Source of the DNA: Actinomycetes bacterium
GTDB taxonomy: Bacteria; Actinomycetota; Actinomycetes; Actinomycetales; Microbacteriaceae
Length of the DNA: 33,350 nucleotides
Assembly (NCBI GenBank): GCA_021779075.1
Contig: JAJYBG010000008.1
Location: 1-33,350 of the forward strand
Reading direction: 5' to 3'
Numbering within the stretch: the stretch's first letter is position 1; every line of letters starts with the position of its first letter. Shown here in pieces: positions 20,153 to 28,235 of the stretch. The notes below the pieces were generated by a model. The model ran no database searches. It was not told where the DNA came from and saw only the letters and a program-made list of their open reading frames with translations. The position numbers were made by a program, and so were the translations under genes.

Positions 20153-20899
20153 ATGAGCGAACCCGAGCGGCTGGTGCCCCTGGCCGGCACGTACAACCTG
20201 CGCGATGTGGGCGGCTACCGGGCTGCGGGCGGCGGCACGACTCGCTGGGGGAAGCTGTACCGCTCCGACTCCCTCCATGCGCTGACGGATGCGGATGTTG
20301 CGGAGCTCGCGCGCCGCGGCGTCAAGCGCGTCATCGACCTCCGCAGCGACGATGAGGCCGACTTCTCACCTTCCCGTCTCGACGCGCTCGACGCCGAGAT
20401 CATCCGCAATCCGCTGCTGTCCGGGCCGACGAGCGATTACATCGCCAGGGACGCCGCGCTCGCCGAACTCTACTCCGACATCGTCGAGCGCGAGGGGGAC
20501 CGGCTCATCGCCGCGATCCGCCATATTGCGGGCTCCGGGGATGATCCCGTCATCGTGCACTGCACGGCGGGCAAGGACCGCACCGGCCTCGTCGTCGCGC
20601 TCGCGCTCGACCTCGTCGGCGTCGACCGCGCCGAGATCATCGCCGACTACGCCGAGACTGAGAAGAACCTGCCCGCGCCGCTGCTCGATCAGATCGTGGA
20701 GCGGCTGCGCGCGCGGCATGTGCTCGAGAACCCGGTGAATCTCGACGCGCTGGTGCGTCTCAGCCCCGCCGCCGAGCTCGAGCGGGTGTTCGCCTCGATC
20801 GAGGCGCAGTACGGCTCGACGCGCGAGTACGCGCTCGCGCACGGCCTCACCGACGCCGACGTCGACGGGCTCAGGCGAGCCCTGATAGAAACCCACTGA
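20153..20899 (+). CDS. Tyrosine/lipid protein phosphatase (Y_phosphatase3, MptpB-like)
   Basis: YNLRDVGGYRAAGG...LYRSDSLHALTDADV...KRVIDLRSDDE...VIVHCTAGKDRTGLVVAL. Confidence 0.93.
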   Translation: MSEPERLVPLAGTYNLRDVGGYRAAGGGTTRWGKLYRSDSLHALTDADVAELARRGVKRVIDLRSDDEADFSPSRLDALDAEIIRNPLLSGPTSDYIARDAALAELYSDIVEREGDRLIAAIRHIAGSGDDPVIVHCTAGKDRTGLVVALALDLVGVDRAEIIADYAETEKNLPAPLLDQIVERLRARHVLENPVNLDALVRLSPAAELERVFASIEAQYGSTREYALAHGLTDADVDGLRRALIETH

Positions 20900-21761
20900 T
20901 CGCCGCCGCCAGCCCCACCGGGTCCTGCTCCTGCACGTTGTGCCCGGTGGCGAGTTCGACGACGATCGCCCGCGGCACCTTCTCGCGGAACTCCTCGACG
21001 ACCTCCGGGGCGAGGTACCCGGTCGCACCGCGCACCAGCAGCACGGGCACGTCCGCCTCGGTGAGCCCCGGCCACAGCAGGGTGAGGTCGCGCAGCCCTG
21101 CCGAGCCGAAGGTGCCGTCCTGAGGCGGGTTGCCGAAGTGGTGCTTCCAGATCACGCTCCCGTCGTCGCGCACGCGGGTGTTGAGCTCGACGCCGCGGGC
21201 GAGCGTGGCGCGGTCATCGCCGATGCCCGCTGCCAGCGCGCTCTCGACGATGGCCTCGCGGGACGGGAACACCTGCGGCCCGGTGAGGAAGTCGGACACC
21301 TGAGCGGCGTCGCCGAGGCGCAGGCCTGGCGAGACATCCACGATGACGAGCGCCGAGACGAGGTCGGGGCGGGTCGCGGCGAGCGCGATGGCACTGAGGC
21401 CGCCGAGGGAGTGGCCCACGATCGCCTGCGGCACGCCCGGGGCCACGGCATCGATGACGGCCGCCGCCGCCTCGGCGTTGACGGCGGGCGAATAGTCGAA
21501 GTCGTCGCGCCAGGCCGAGTCGCCGTGGCCGGGCAGGTCGAGCGCGATGGCGTCGCGGCCGAGCGCGAGCAACGTCGCGTCCCAGGTGTGCGCGTTGAGG
21601 GCAGCGCCGTGCAGCAGCGTCACGGCGGGGGCATCCCCCCACACGAGCGCGCTCACCTCGCCGGATGGCGTCTGCGTCGCCACTCGTCGCACGCTCGGCA
21701 GCGGTGCGGTGCGGCCGACCAGGGCGGCCTCGTCGGGAAGGAGGCGGAACTCATCGCTCAT
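20871..21761 (-). CDS. Alpha/beta hydrolase
   Basis: VTLLHGAALNAHTWDATLLALGRDAIALDLPGHGDS...AIVGHSLGGLSAIALAA; 29-bp convergent overlap with the phosphatase. Confidence 0.92.
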   Translation of the reverse strand: MSDEFRLLPDEAALVGRTAPLPSVRRVATQTPSGEVSALVWGDAPAVTLLHGAALNAHTWDATLLALGRDAIALDLPGHGDSAWRDDFDYSPAVNAEAAAAVIDAVAPGVPQAIVGHSLGGLSAIALAATRPDLVSALVIVDVSPGLRLGDAAQVSDFLTGPQVFPSREAIVESALAAGIGDDRATLARGVELNTRVRDDGSVIWKHHFGNPPQDGTFGSAGLRDLTLLWPGLTEADVPVLLVRGATGYLAPEVVEEFREKVPRAIVVELATGHNVQEQDPVGLAAAISGFLSGLA

Positions 21762-21799
21762 GCCTCGATCTTGCCGCGTTCGGGCGCCAGGAGAAGAGC

Positions 21800-21819
21800 G
21801 GCGAACGTCATAGTTCGCC
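21800..21819. promoter_or_regulatory. Inverted repeat in divergent promoter
   Basis: GGCGAAC-GTCATA-GTTCGCC, 11 nt upstream of TAGGAC (21831-21836). Confidence 0.5.
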
Positions 21820-21843
21820 CCAAACCGTGATAGGACGACTTCC

Positions 21844-22719
21844 ATGACGATCCCTGCACTGGGCAAGATCGGCGTCTGGCGGAGCGGGCGCCTGCTCACC
21901 CCCGAGCTCGCCCAGCACCTCGAGCGCCTCGGATTCGGCGCCATCTGGATCGGCGGCTCGCCGTCCGCGAACCTCGAGTTCCCCGAGCAGCTCCTCGACG
22001 CCACCGAGCGCATCACGATCGCCACGGCGATCGTCAACATCTGGACGTCCGACCCGCTCGACCTCGCCGTCGCCTTCCACCGCGTCGATCAGAAGCACCC
22101 CGGCCGTTTCGTGCTGGGCATCGGCGCCGGCCATCCCGAGCAGCTCGGCGGTCGCAGCTACACGCCCTATCAGCGCATGGTCGACTACCTCGACTGGCTC
22201 GACCTCGAGCGGGTGCCGCTCGAACAGCGGGTGCTCGCCGCCCTCGGGCCGAGGATGCTGAAGCTCGCCGCCGAGCGCGCGGCCGGCGCGCACCCCTACC
22301 TCATGACCGCGGAGTTCGACGCGCGCGCGCGGACGATCCTCGACGAGGCGCGCGGCGAGGGGGAGCGGGCGGCCCTGCTCGTGCCCGAGCAGCGGGTCGT
22401 GCTGCGTCAGGACGCCGAGGAAGCGCGGCGGATCGCGCACCCGCACATCGAGCGCTATCTCGCGCTCGCGAACTACACGAAGAACCTCCGCGAGCTCGGC
22501 TTCACCGACCAGGACCTCACTGCGCCCGGCAGCGACCACCTCATCGACGAGCTCGTCGTCTACGGGCAGGACGAGGACATCCAGGCGGGCATCCAGGCGC
22601 ACTTCGACGCGGGCGCCGACCACGTCGCCGTGCAGCTGCTCACCGGGCACGACGATCTCGTCGACATCTCCTTCACGCGCCTCGCCCACATCCTCATGAC
22701 CACCGCCGAGGAATCGTGA
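21844..22719 (+). CDS. LLM class (probably F420-dependent) oxidoreductase
   Basis: GKIGVWRSGRLLTPELAQHLERLGFGAIWIGGSPSANLEFPEQLLDATERITIATAIVNIWTSDP resembles the TIGR03620 type. Confidence 0.88.
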   Translation: MTIPALGKIGVWRSGRLLTPELAQHLERLGFGAIWIGGSPSANLEFPEQLLDATERITIATAIVNIWTSDPLDLAVAFHRVDQKHPGRFVLGIGAGHPEQLGGRSYTPYQRMVDYLDWLDLERVPLEQRVLAALGPRMLKLAAERAAGAHPYLMTAEFDARARTILDEARGEGERAALLVPEQRVVLRQDAEEARRIAHPHIERYLALANYTKNLRELGFTDQDLTAPGSDHLIDELVVYGQDEDIQAGIQAHFDAGADHVAVQLLTGHDDLVDISFTRLAHILMTTAEES

Positions 22720-23747
22720 GCTACCAGGCCGCCCCGGACCGCTATGAGGAGCTGCCTTACCGCCGCACCGGCCGCAGCGGCCTGCTGCTGCCGGCCGTGT
22801 CGCTCGGGCTCTGGCAGAACTTCGGCGACATCACGCCGCTCGACACCCAGCGCGCCATCCTGCGCCGAGCCTTCGACCTCGGCGTCACGCACTTCGACCT
22901 CGCCAACAACTACGGCCCGCCGTACGGCAGCGCCGAGATCAACTTCGGGCGGGTGCTCGCCGAGGATCTCCATCCCTACCGTGACGAGCTCGTCATCTCG
23001 ACGAAGGCCGGTTATGACATGTGGCCCGGCCCGTACGGCGACTTCGGCTCGCGGAAGTACCTCCTCGCCAGCCTCGACCAGAGCCTGACCCGCATGGGCC
23101 TCGACTACGTCGACATCTTCTACTCGCACCGCGCCGACCCCGACACACCGCTGGAGGAGACCATGGGCGCGCTGCACCAGGCCGTCGTCAGCGGCAAAGC
23201 GCTCTACGCGGGCATCTCCAGCTACTCGCCCGAGCGCACCCGCGAGGCGAGCCGCATCCTGCGCGAGATGGGCACACCCGTCCTCATCCACCAGCCGTCC
23301 TACTCGCTCTTCAACCGCTGGATCGAGGGCGGATTGCTCGATGCGGCCTCCGAGCTCGGCATCGGCGTCATCGCCTTCTCGCCGCTCGCCCAGGGCCTCC
23401 TCACCGACCGCTACCTCGGCGGCATCCCCGCGGACTCGCGCGCCGGACGCGGCTCGTCGTCGTGGTCGAGCGGATTCCTTGCTGACGACGTCCTTGCCAA
23501 GGTGCGGGGTCTGAACGACATCGCCGCCGCGCGCGGCCAGAGTCTGGCCCAGCTCGCGATCTCGTGGGTGCTGCGCGATGCGCGCGTCACCTCCGCGCTC
23601 GTCGGTGCCTCGAGCGTGGCGCAGCTCGAGGCCAATCTCGCCGCCGCAGGCAGGCTCGACTTCGCGCCGGGCGAGCTCGCGGCGATCGATCGGTTCGCCG
23701 TCGACGCCGGCATCAACCTCTGGGCTCGCTCCAGCACGATTGTGTAG
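22716..23747 (+). CDS. Aldo/keto reductase (YghZ/MgrA-like)
   Basis: LPYRRTGRSGLLLPAVSLGLWQNFG...DLANNYGPPYGSAEINFGRVL...YSLFNRWIEGGLLDAASELGIGVIAFSPLAQGLLT; GTG start. Confidence 0.94.
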   Translation: MSYQAAPDRYEELPYRRTGRSGLLLPAVSLGLWQNFGDITPLDTQRAILRRAFDLGVTHFDLANNYGPPYGSAEINFGRVLAEDLHPYRDELVISTKAGYDMWPGPYGDFGSRKYLLASLDQSLTRMGLDYVDIFYSHRADPDTPLEETMGALHQAVVSGKALYAGISSYSPERTREASRILREMGTPVLIHQPSYSLFNRWIEGGLLDAASELGIGVIAFSPLAQGLLTDRYLGGIPADSRAGRGSSSWSSGFLADDVLAKVRGLNDIAAARGQSLAQLAISWVLRDARVTSALVGASSVAQLEANLAAAGRLDFAPGELAAIDRFAVDAGINLWARSSTIV

Positions 23748-23753
23748 CCGAGG

Positions 23754-23916
23754 CGCCGGTAGCGAGTGCGGGCCTCGCCCGCCTGCGCGCGGGCCTGCTT
23801 CGCGGCCGCCTTCGGCGGTGCGGATCCCGCCCGACGATCTACCGGATCGTCGCCTCCAGCGACGAGATCCGTGCACGCGCCCGGCCACGCCTGCGCGGCC
23901 GCGCTCCCTACCGGCG
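23754..23916. repeat. Palindromic repeat copy C in the aldo/keto reductase-ybaK spacer, bounded by terminal inverted repeats
   Basis: Core CGCCTTCGGCGG-N13-CGACGATC-tacc-GGATCG-TCGCCTCC (23807-23857); ends CGCCGGTAGCGAG (23754-23766) / CTCCCTACCGGCG (23904-23916), 12/13 complementary. Confidence 0.65.
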
Positions 23917-24396
23917 AAGCGGACTCGTGATCGCAGCCGTCACTCGGACGAGGTCGGCGGGGGAGAGCTCGATGTCTACGCCGCGGCGGCCGCCGGAGAC
24001 GAGGATCGTCTCGTGCTCGAGCGCGGAGTCGTCGAGCACGGTCGGCAGAGCGGTCTTCTGGCCGATGGGGCTGATGCCGCCGACGATGTAGCCGCTCTTG
24101 CGCTCGGCGTCCCTCGGGTCGGCCATCGTGGCGCGCTTGCCGCCGACCGCGGCGGCGAGCGCCTTGAGGTCGAGCATCGCGTCGACGGGCACGATGCCGA
24201 GGACGAATCCGACATCCGTCGACGCCATCAGCGTCTTGAAGACACGGCCCGGCTCGACTCCGAGCACCCGGGCGGCTTCGGCGCCGAAGTCGCTCGCGGC
24301 CGGGTCGTGCTCGTAGCCGCGCACGGCGAACGCGACCCCGGCCCGCGCGAGCGCGACGATGGCCAGGGTCGGTGCTGCGCCGCTCTTCTTCGCCAC
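23908..24396 (-). CDS. ybaK: Cys-tRNA(Pro)/YbaK-type deacylase
   Basis: YEHDPAASDFGAEAARVLGVEPGRVFKTLMASTD...KRATMADPRDAERKSGYIVGGISPIGQKTALPTVLDDSAL. Confidence 0.93.
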   Translation of the reverse strand: MAKKSGAAPTLAIVALARAGVAFAVRGYEHDPAASDFGAEAARVLGVEPGRVFKTLMASTDVGFVLGIVPVDAMLDLKALAAAVGGKRATMADPRDAERKSGYIVGGISPIGQKTALPTVLDDSALEHETILVSGGRRGVDIELSPADLVRVTAAITSPLRR

Positions 24397-24431
24397 AGCT
24401 CACAGTCAACCAAACGCGTAGGCTCGGGAGG

Positions 24432-24947
24432 GTGATCGACCTCCCTCCCGGCCCGCCGCCGAACCTGCACCGCGGCCCGGGTGACGGCTGGGTCATGGGC
24501 CCCGACGGGCAGCGGTTCTGGGGCAAGTTCGGCGCGGCCGGGCTGCTGCTCGTGCACCCCGAATCGGGGGTCCTGTTGCAGCACCGCGTCGCGTGGTCGC
24601 ATTTCGGCGGGACGTGGGGGATTCCGGGCGGCGCACGCCAGCCCGAGGAATCCGCCGCCGCCGGCGCCGTCCGCGAGGCGGTCGAGGAGGCCGGCGTGCC
24701 GGCCGAGCTCGTGCGCGTCGACTTCGAGTCCGTGCTCGATCTCGGCTGGTGGAGCTACACGACGGTCGTCGGCCACGTCGCCGACCACTTCGAGCCCGCC
24801 GTCACCGACGCCGAATCCCTCGAAGTCCGCTGGGTGTCTATCGCCGAGGTCGATTCGCTGGAACTGCATCCAGGCTTCGCGGATGCCTGGCCCCGTCTTC
24901 GCCCCAGCGTCGAGGAGATCAGCCGGCGGTTGGCCGGATCGGCCTAG
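24432..24947 (+). CDS. NUDIX hydrolase
   Basis: GGTWGIPGGARQPEESAAAGAVREAVEEAGVPAE (Nudix box); GTG start. Confidence 0.93.
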   Translation: MIDLPPGPPPNLHRGPGDGWVMGPDGQRFWGKFGAAGLLLVHPESGVLLQHRVAWSHFGGTWGIPGGARQPEESAAAGAVREAVEEAGVPAELVRVDFESVLDLGWWSYTTVVGHVADHFEPAVTDAESLEVRWVSIAEVDSLELHPGFADAWPRLRPSVEEISRRLAGSA

Positions 24948-25420
24948 GCCCGCGCACGGGCGGGAATCTCAGCCGGCTCCGCGAGCCGCAACGCGCCCTT
25001 CCACCGCACGAGCGCGCGGACCTGGCGCGAGGGGTCGTCCGCGAGGACCGCCATCGTGTCGTCGGGGACGAGGTAGTTCACCGCGAGGAATGACCGCACC
25101 TGCTCGGACTCGTCGTGGGCGAGCGAGCGCAGCACATGGCATGGGGTCGCCTCGTTGCGGGCGACGCAGCCGCGCACGCCCGCGTCGGGGTCCGCGGCGA
25201 GGGCTGCGAACACGTCGGCCGGCGTGTTGCAGCTTGCCGCCGCCGCCTCGCGGATCTTGGGGTTCGGGTCCGCGGCGAGCAGGCGCAGCCGGTTGAGCTT
25301 CGATTCCGTCACCGGAGGAGCGGGATGCAGCGCCGCGACCTCGGCCGGCGTGAGCTGCGACGGCGCAAACCGGCGCATCGCCTCGCGCTGGGCGGGCGTG
25401 TTGAACCGGATGCAGGACAT
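24944..25420 (-). CDS. Leucine-rich-repeat-variant (LRV) protein
   Basis: Four ~24-aa units of the form LAADPNPKIREAAAASCNTPADVF / LAADPDAGVRGCVARNEATPCHVL / LAHDESEQVRSFLAVNYLVPDDTM / LADDPSRQVRALVRW. Confidence 0.75.
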   Translation of the reverse strand: MSCIRFNTPAQREAMRRFAPSQLTPAEVAALHPAPPVTESKLNRLRLLAADPNPKIREAAAASCNTPADVFAALAADPDAGVRGCVARNEATPCHVLRSLAHDESEQVRSFLAVNYLVPDDTMAVLADDPSRQVRALVRWKGALRLAEPAEIPARARA

Positions 25421-25429
25421 GGCGCCAGG

Positions 25430-26299
25430 CTAACTCCGCCCGCTGTCGTCGGCGGCCTCGACGCGCGTTGCGCGCTTGGGGAACCAGGGCACGAGCGGCC
25501 AGATCCGCGCCTGGTACTCGGCGTATTCCGGGTACTTGGCGAGCGACAACTCCTCGGTGAAGCGCGTGGAGCCGAGGAAGAGCACGGTGAGGAGGGCCGC
25601 GCCTGCGACCGTCCACTGCCAGAGCGAGCCGGCGGCGACGCATCCGAAGAAGAACAGCAGCCACCACTGCGCCTGCTCGGCGAAGTAGTTGGGATGCCGC
25701 GAGACGCTGAACAACCCGGTGGTGACGAAGCGCTCCGCGGGCTCTCGCCCTGCCGCGATCTCCGCCTTCTTCCGATTCTGGAAGTTCCACTGCTGCTGGT
25801 CGGCGGCGGTCTCGACGACGAGCGCCGCGAGGAATGCGGCGGCGAGCAGGACATCCCAGGGCGTCAGCGGCGAGCCCGCCTGATAGGCGGTGAACGCCGG
25901 CAGCGCGATGAGGAGCAGCAGGATGTTCTGGTAGATGACGATGAAGAAGAGGTTGAACACCGCGAAGGCGCCGCGCGACATCCGCGCGCGCAGCACCGCC
26001 CAGCGGTAGTCCTCGCCGCCCGCCCGGTAGCCGCCCTTGCGCGCGAAGTTGAAGGTGAGCCGTGCCCCCCACAGCGTCACGAGCGCGGCCATGAGGTCGA
26101 GGCGGGTGTCGGCGAGTCCGGCGAAGCCGGCGAATACCCAGACATAGGCCACGGGCACGATCGACCAGAGCCGGTCGACCCAGGAGTGCTCGCCGGTGAC
26201 GAGCGAGAGCACCCAGGTGAGGGCGCAGACTCCGAGCAGGATCCAGAGATCGGCTATGAGCGGGGCCATGCCTATGAGCATAGGCAGCGGCGAGGTCAT
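25430..26299 (-). CDS. DUF1295 (steroid 5-alpha-reductase-like) membrane protein
   Basis: TLWGARLTFNFARKGGYRAGGEDYRW...TTGLFSVSRHPNYFAEQAQWWLLFFFG; start uncertain (26299, 26281 or 26269). Confidence 0.92.
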   Translation of the reverse strand: MTSPLPMLIGMAPLIADLWILLGVCALTWVLSLVTGEHSWVDRLWSIVPVAYVWVFAGFAGLADTRLDLMAALVTLWGARLTFNFARKGGYRAGGEDYRWAVLRARMSRGAFAVFNLFFIVIYQNILLLLIALPAFTAYQAGSPLTPWDVLLAAAFLAALVVETAADQQQWNFQNRKKAEIAAGREPAERFVTTGLFSVSRHPNYFAEQAQWWLLFFFGCVAAGSLWQWTVAGAALLTVLFLGSTRFTEELSLAKYPEYAEYQARIWPLVPWFPKRATRVEAADDSGRS

Positions 26300-26358
26300 C
26301 GGAGCCTCTTCGGGCCTCTTGCCTTTCCTATACTCTGGGTGACACGAGAGGGGATGGC

Positions 26359-26814
26359 GTGTCCGACGAGCAGCCGCTGCGCGAGCCTGCGCACAGCAAC
26401 GAAGCGACGACAGCGCGCTTCGGCGACGACTTCCGCGACGCCCTGAACGTCGACGGCAGCGGCATCACCGCCGATGAGCTCGGCGCGATCAACTCGCTTC
26501 CCTTCGGCAGCGCACTGCTCATCGTGCGCCGCGGCCCGAACACCGGTGCGCGCTTTCTCCTCGACCATGATGTGACGGCCGCCGGCCGCCACCCCGACGC
26601 CGACATCTTCCTCGACGACGTGACGGTTTCGCGCCGCCACGCCGAGTTCGACCGCGTCGGGGCGAGCACGTTCGAGGTGCACGACCTCGGCTCGCTCAAC
26701 GGCACCTACTACGACGGGGTGCGCGTCGAGTCCGCGGTCCTCGCCGATGGCGCCGAGGTGCAGATCGGCAAGTACCGCTTCACGTTCTACGCCTCGCGGG
26801 CCAAGGCGAACTAG
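26359..26814 (+). CDS. FHA-domain protein (GarA/OdhI-like)
   Basis: AAGRHPDADIFLDDVTVSRRHAEFDRVGASTFEVHDLGSLNGTYYDGVRVESAVLADGAEVQIGKYRFTFY; N-terminal EATTARFGDDF. Confidence 0.92.
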   Translation: MSDEQPLREPAHSNEATTARFGDDFRDALNVDGSGITADELGAINSLPFGSALLIVRRGPNTGARFLLDHDVTAAGRHPDADIFLDDVTVSRRHAEFDRVGASTFEVHDLGSLNGTYYDGVRVESAVLADGAEVQIGKYRFTFYASRAKAN

Positions 26815-27506
26815 TGGCCCGCGTGACCGGGCAGGCGCGGCCTGCGCAATCGCTGTTGAGCATCGGGCAGGTGCTCGCGAAGCTCACCCCGGAGTTCGCC
26901 GACCTCAGCCCCTCGAAGCTGCGCTTCCTCGAGGAGCAGGGCCTCGTCTCGCCGTCGCGGACCCCGAGCGGCTACCGCAAGTACGCCCCGGGCGATCTCG
27001 AGCGCCTGCGCCTCATCCTCACGATGCAGCGCGACCGTTACCTCCCGCTCAAGGTCATCGGCGACTACCTCGCCGACCTCGACCGCGGGCTCAGCCCGCT
27101 CCTACCGGGGCAGGCCGGGCCGAGCGTTCCCGGCATCCTGGCGACCGGCCGCCGCTTCACCCGTGAGGACCTGGTGCGCGAGGCGGGCGCGACTCCGCAG
27201 CTGCTCTCTGATGCCGTGACGGCATTGCTCATCCCGGCCGCCGACGTTTTCGGCGAGGACGCGCTCCACGTGCTCGCCTCGCTCGTCGACCTGCAGAGCC
27301 GCGGCATCGAGCCGAGGCATCTGCGGGCGCTGCGCGCCGCCGTCGAGCGGGAGGCGGGCCTCATCGAGAGCGCCGTCGCGCCGCTGGTCCGTCGGCGCGA
27401 CGCCGCGAGCCGTGCCAAGGCCGCAGAGGCGGCGCACGACATCGCTCGCTCGCTCGACGTGGTGCGATCGCAGTTGCTGCGCGCCGCGATCGAGCGACTC
27501 GCCTGA
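26814..27506 (+). CDS. ftsR: MerR-family regulator (FtsR-like)
   Basis: LLSIGQVLAKLTPEFADLSPSKLRFLEEQGLVSPSRTPSGYRKYAPGDLERLRLIL; immediately after the FHA gene. Confidence 0.88.
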   Translation: MARVTGQARPAQSLLSIGQVLAKLTPEFADLSPSKLRFLEEQGLVSPSRTPSGYRKYAPGDLERLRLILTMQRDRYLPLKVIGDYLADLDRGLSPLLPGQAGPSVPGILATGRRFTREDLVREAGATPQLLSDAVTALLIPAADVFGEDALHVLASLVDLQSRGIEPRHLRALRAAVEREAGLIESAVAPLVRRRDAASRAKAAEAAHDIARSLDVVRSQLLRAAIERLA

Positions 27507-27519
27507 GGACGGAATCCAT

Positions 27520-27544
27520 AACTCTCAGGCTGAGCTTGAGAGTT
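27520..27544. promoter_or_regulatory. 25-bp inverted repeat, candidate MerR operator
   Basis: AACTCTCA-ggctgagct-TGAGAGTT upstream of merR2; interior CTCAGGCTGAG also palindromic. Confidence 0.55.
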
Positions 27545-27579
27545 CGACACGCCGAGAGATCGGATTCGAGCCCATTTCG

Positions 27580-27608
27580 TTGAGAGGGCCTGCGGCGACG
27601 GATAGCCT
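27580..27608 (+). promoter_or_regulatory. Promoter of merR2
   Basis: TTGAGA (27580-27585), 17-nt spacer, TAGCCT (27603-27608). Confidence 0.6.
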
Positions 27609-27651
27609 TAGGGCACACCCGGCGCCGATAGCGATCCCGAGAGGTCACACA

Positions 27652-28203
27652 GTGAGCGAAGTCAGCAGCACGGGCGGAGAAGACCGCCTCGACCTGCAGT
27701 ACCTGTTCACCGACGGTCTGCCCGAAATGGACGACCAGGTCGGCTACAAGGGTGCCGTCGCCGCGCGAGCCGTCGGCATCTCGTACCGGCAGCTGGACTA
27801 CTGGGCGCGCACCGCGCTCGTCGAGCCGACCGTCCGCGCCGCCGCGGGCTCGGGGTCGCAGCGCCTCTATGGCTTCCGCGACGTCGTCGTCCTCAAGCTC
27901 GTCAAGCGACTCCTCGACACCGGCATCTCGCTGCAGCAGATCCGCACCGCCGTCGACCAGCTCCGCCTCGCCGGCGTCACCGACCTCGCCGAGACGACCC
28001 TCATGAGCGACGGCGCGAGCGTCTACCTCTGCACCTCGAACGCCGAGGTCATCGACCTCCTCAATCAGGGCCAGGGCGTGTTCGGCATCGCCATCGGCCG
28101 CGTCCTGCGCGAGGTCGAAGCGAGCCTCGTCGACATCGACGCCTCGCTCGACCCCGAGGACGAACTCGCCGCGCGCCGCGCCGCGCGCAAAGCGGCCGGC
28201 TGA
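27652..28203 (+). CDS. Second MerR-family regulator (Rv1830-like)
   Basis: YKGAVAARAVGISYRQLDYWARTALVEPTVRAAAGSGSQRLYGFRDVVVLKLVKRLLDTGISLQQIRTAVDQL; GTG start. Confidence 0.9.
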   Translation: MSEVSSTGGEDRLDLQYLFTDGLPEMDDQVGYKGAVAARAVGISYRQLDYWARTALVEPTVRAAAGSGSQRLYGFRDVVVLKLVKRLLDTGISLQQIRTAVDQLRLAGVTDLAETTLMSDGASVYLCTSNAEVIDLLNQGQGVFGIAIGRVLREVEASLVDIDASLDPEDELAARRAARKAAG

Positions 28204-28235
28204 GCCGAACCGCCGCAGTCGGGCGCGATGGAAAC

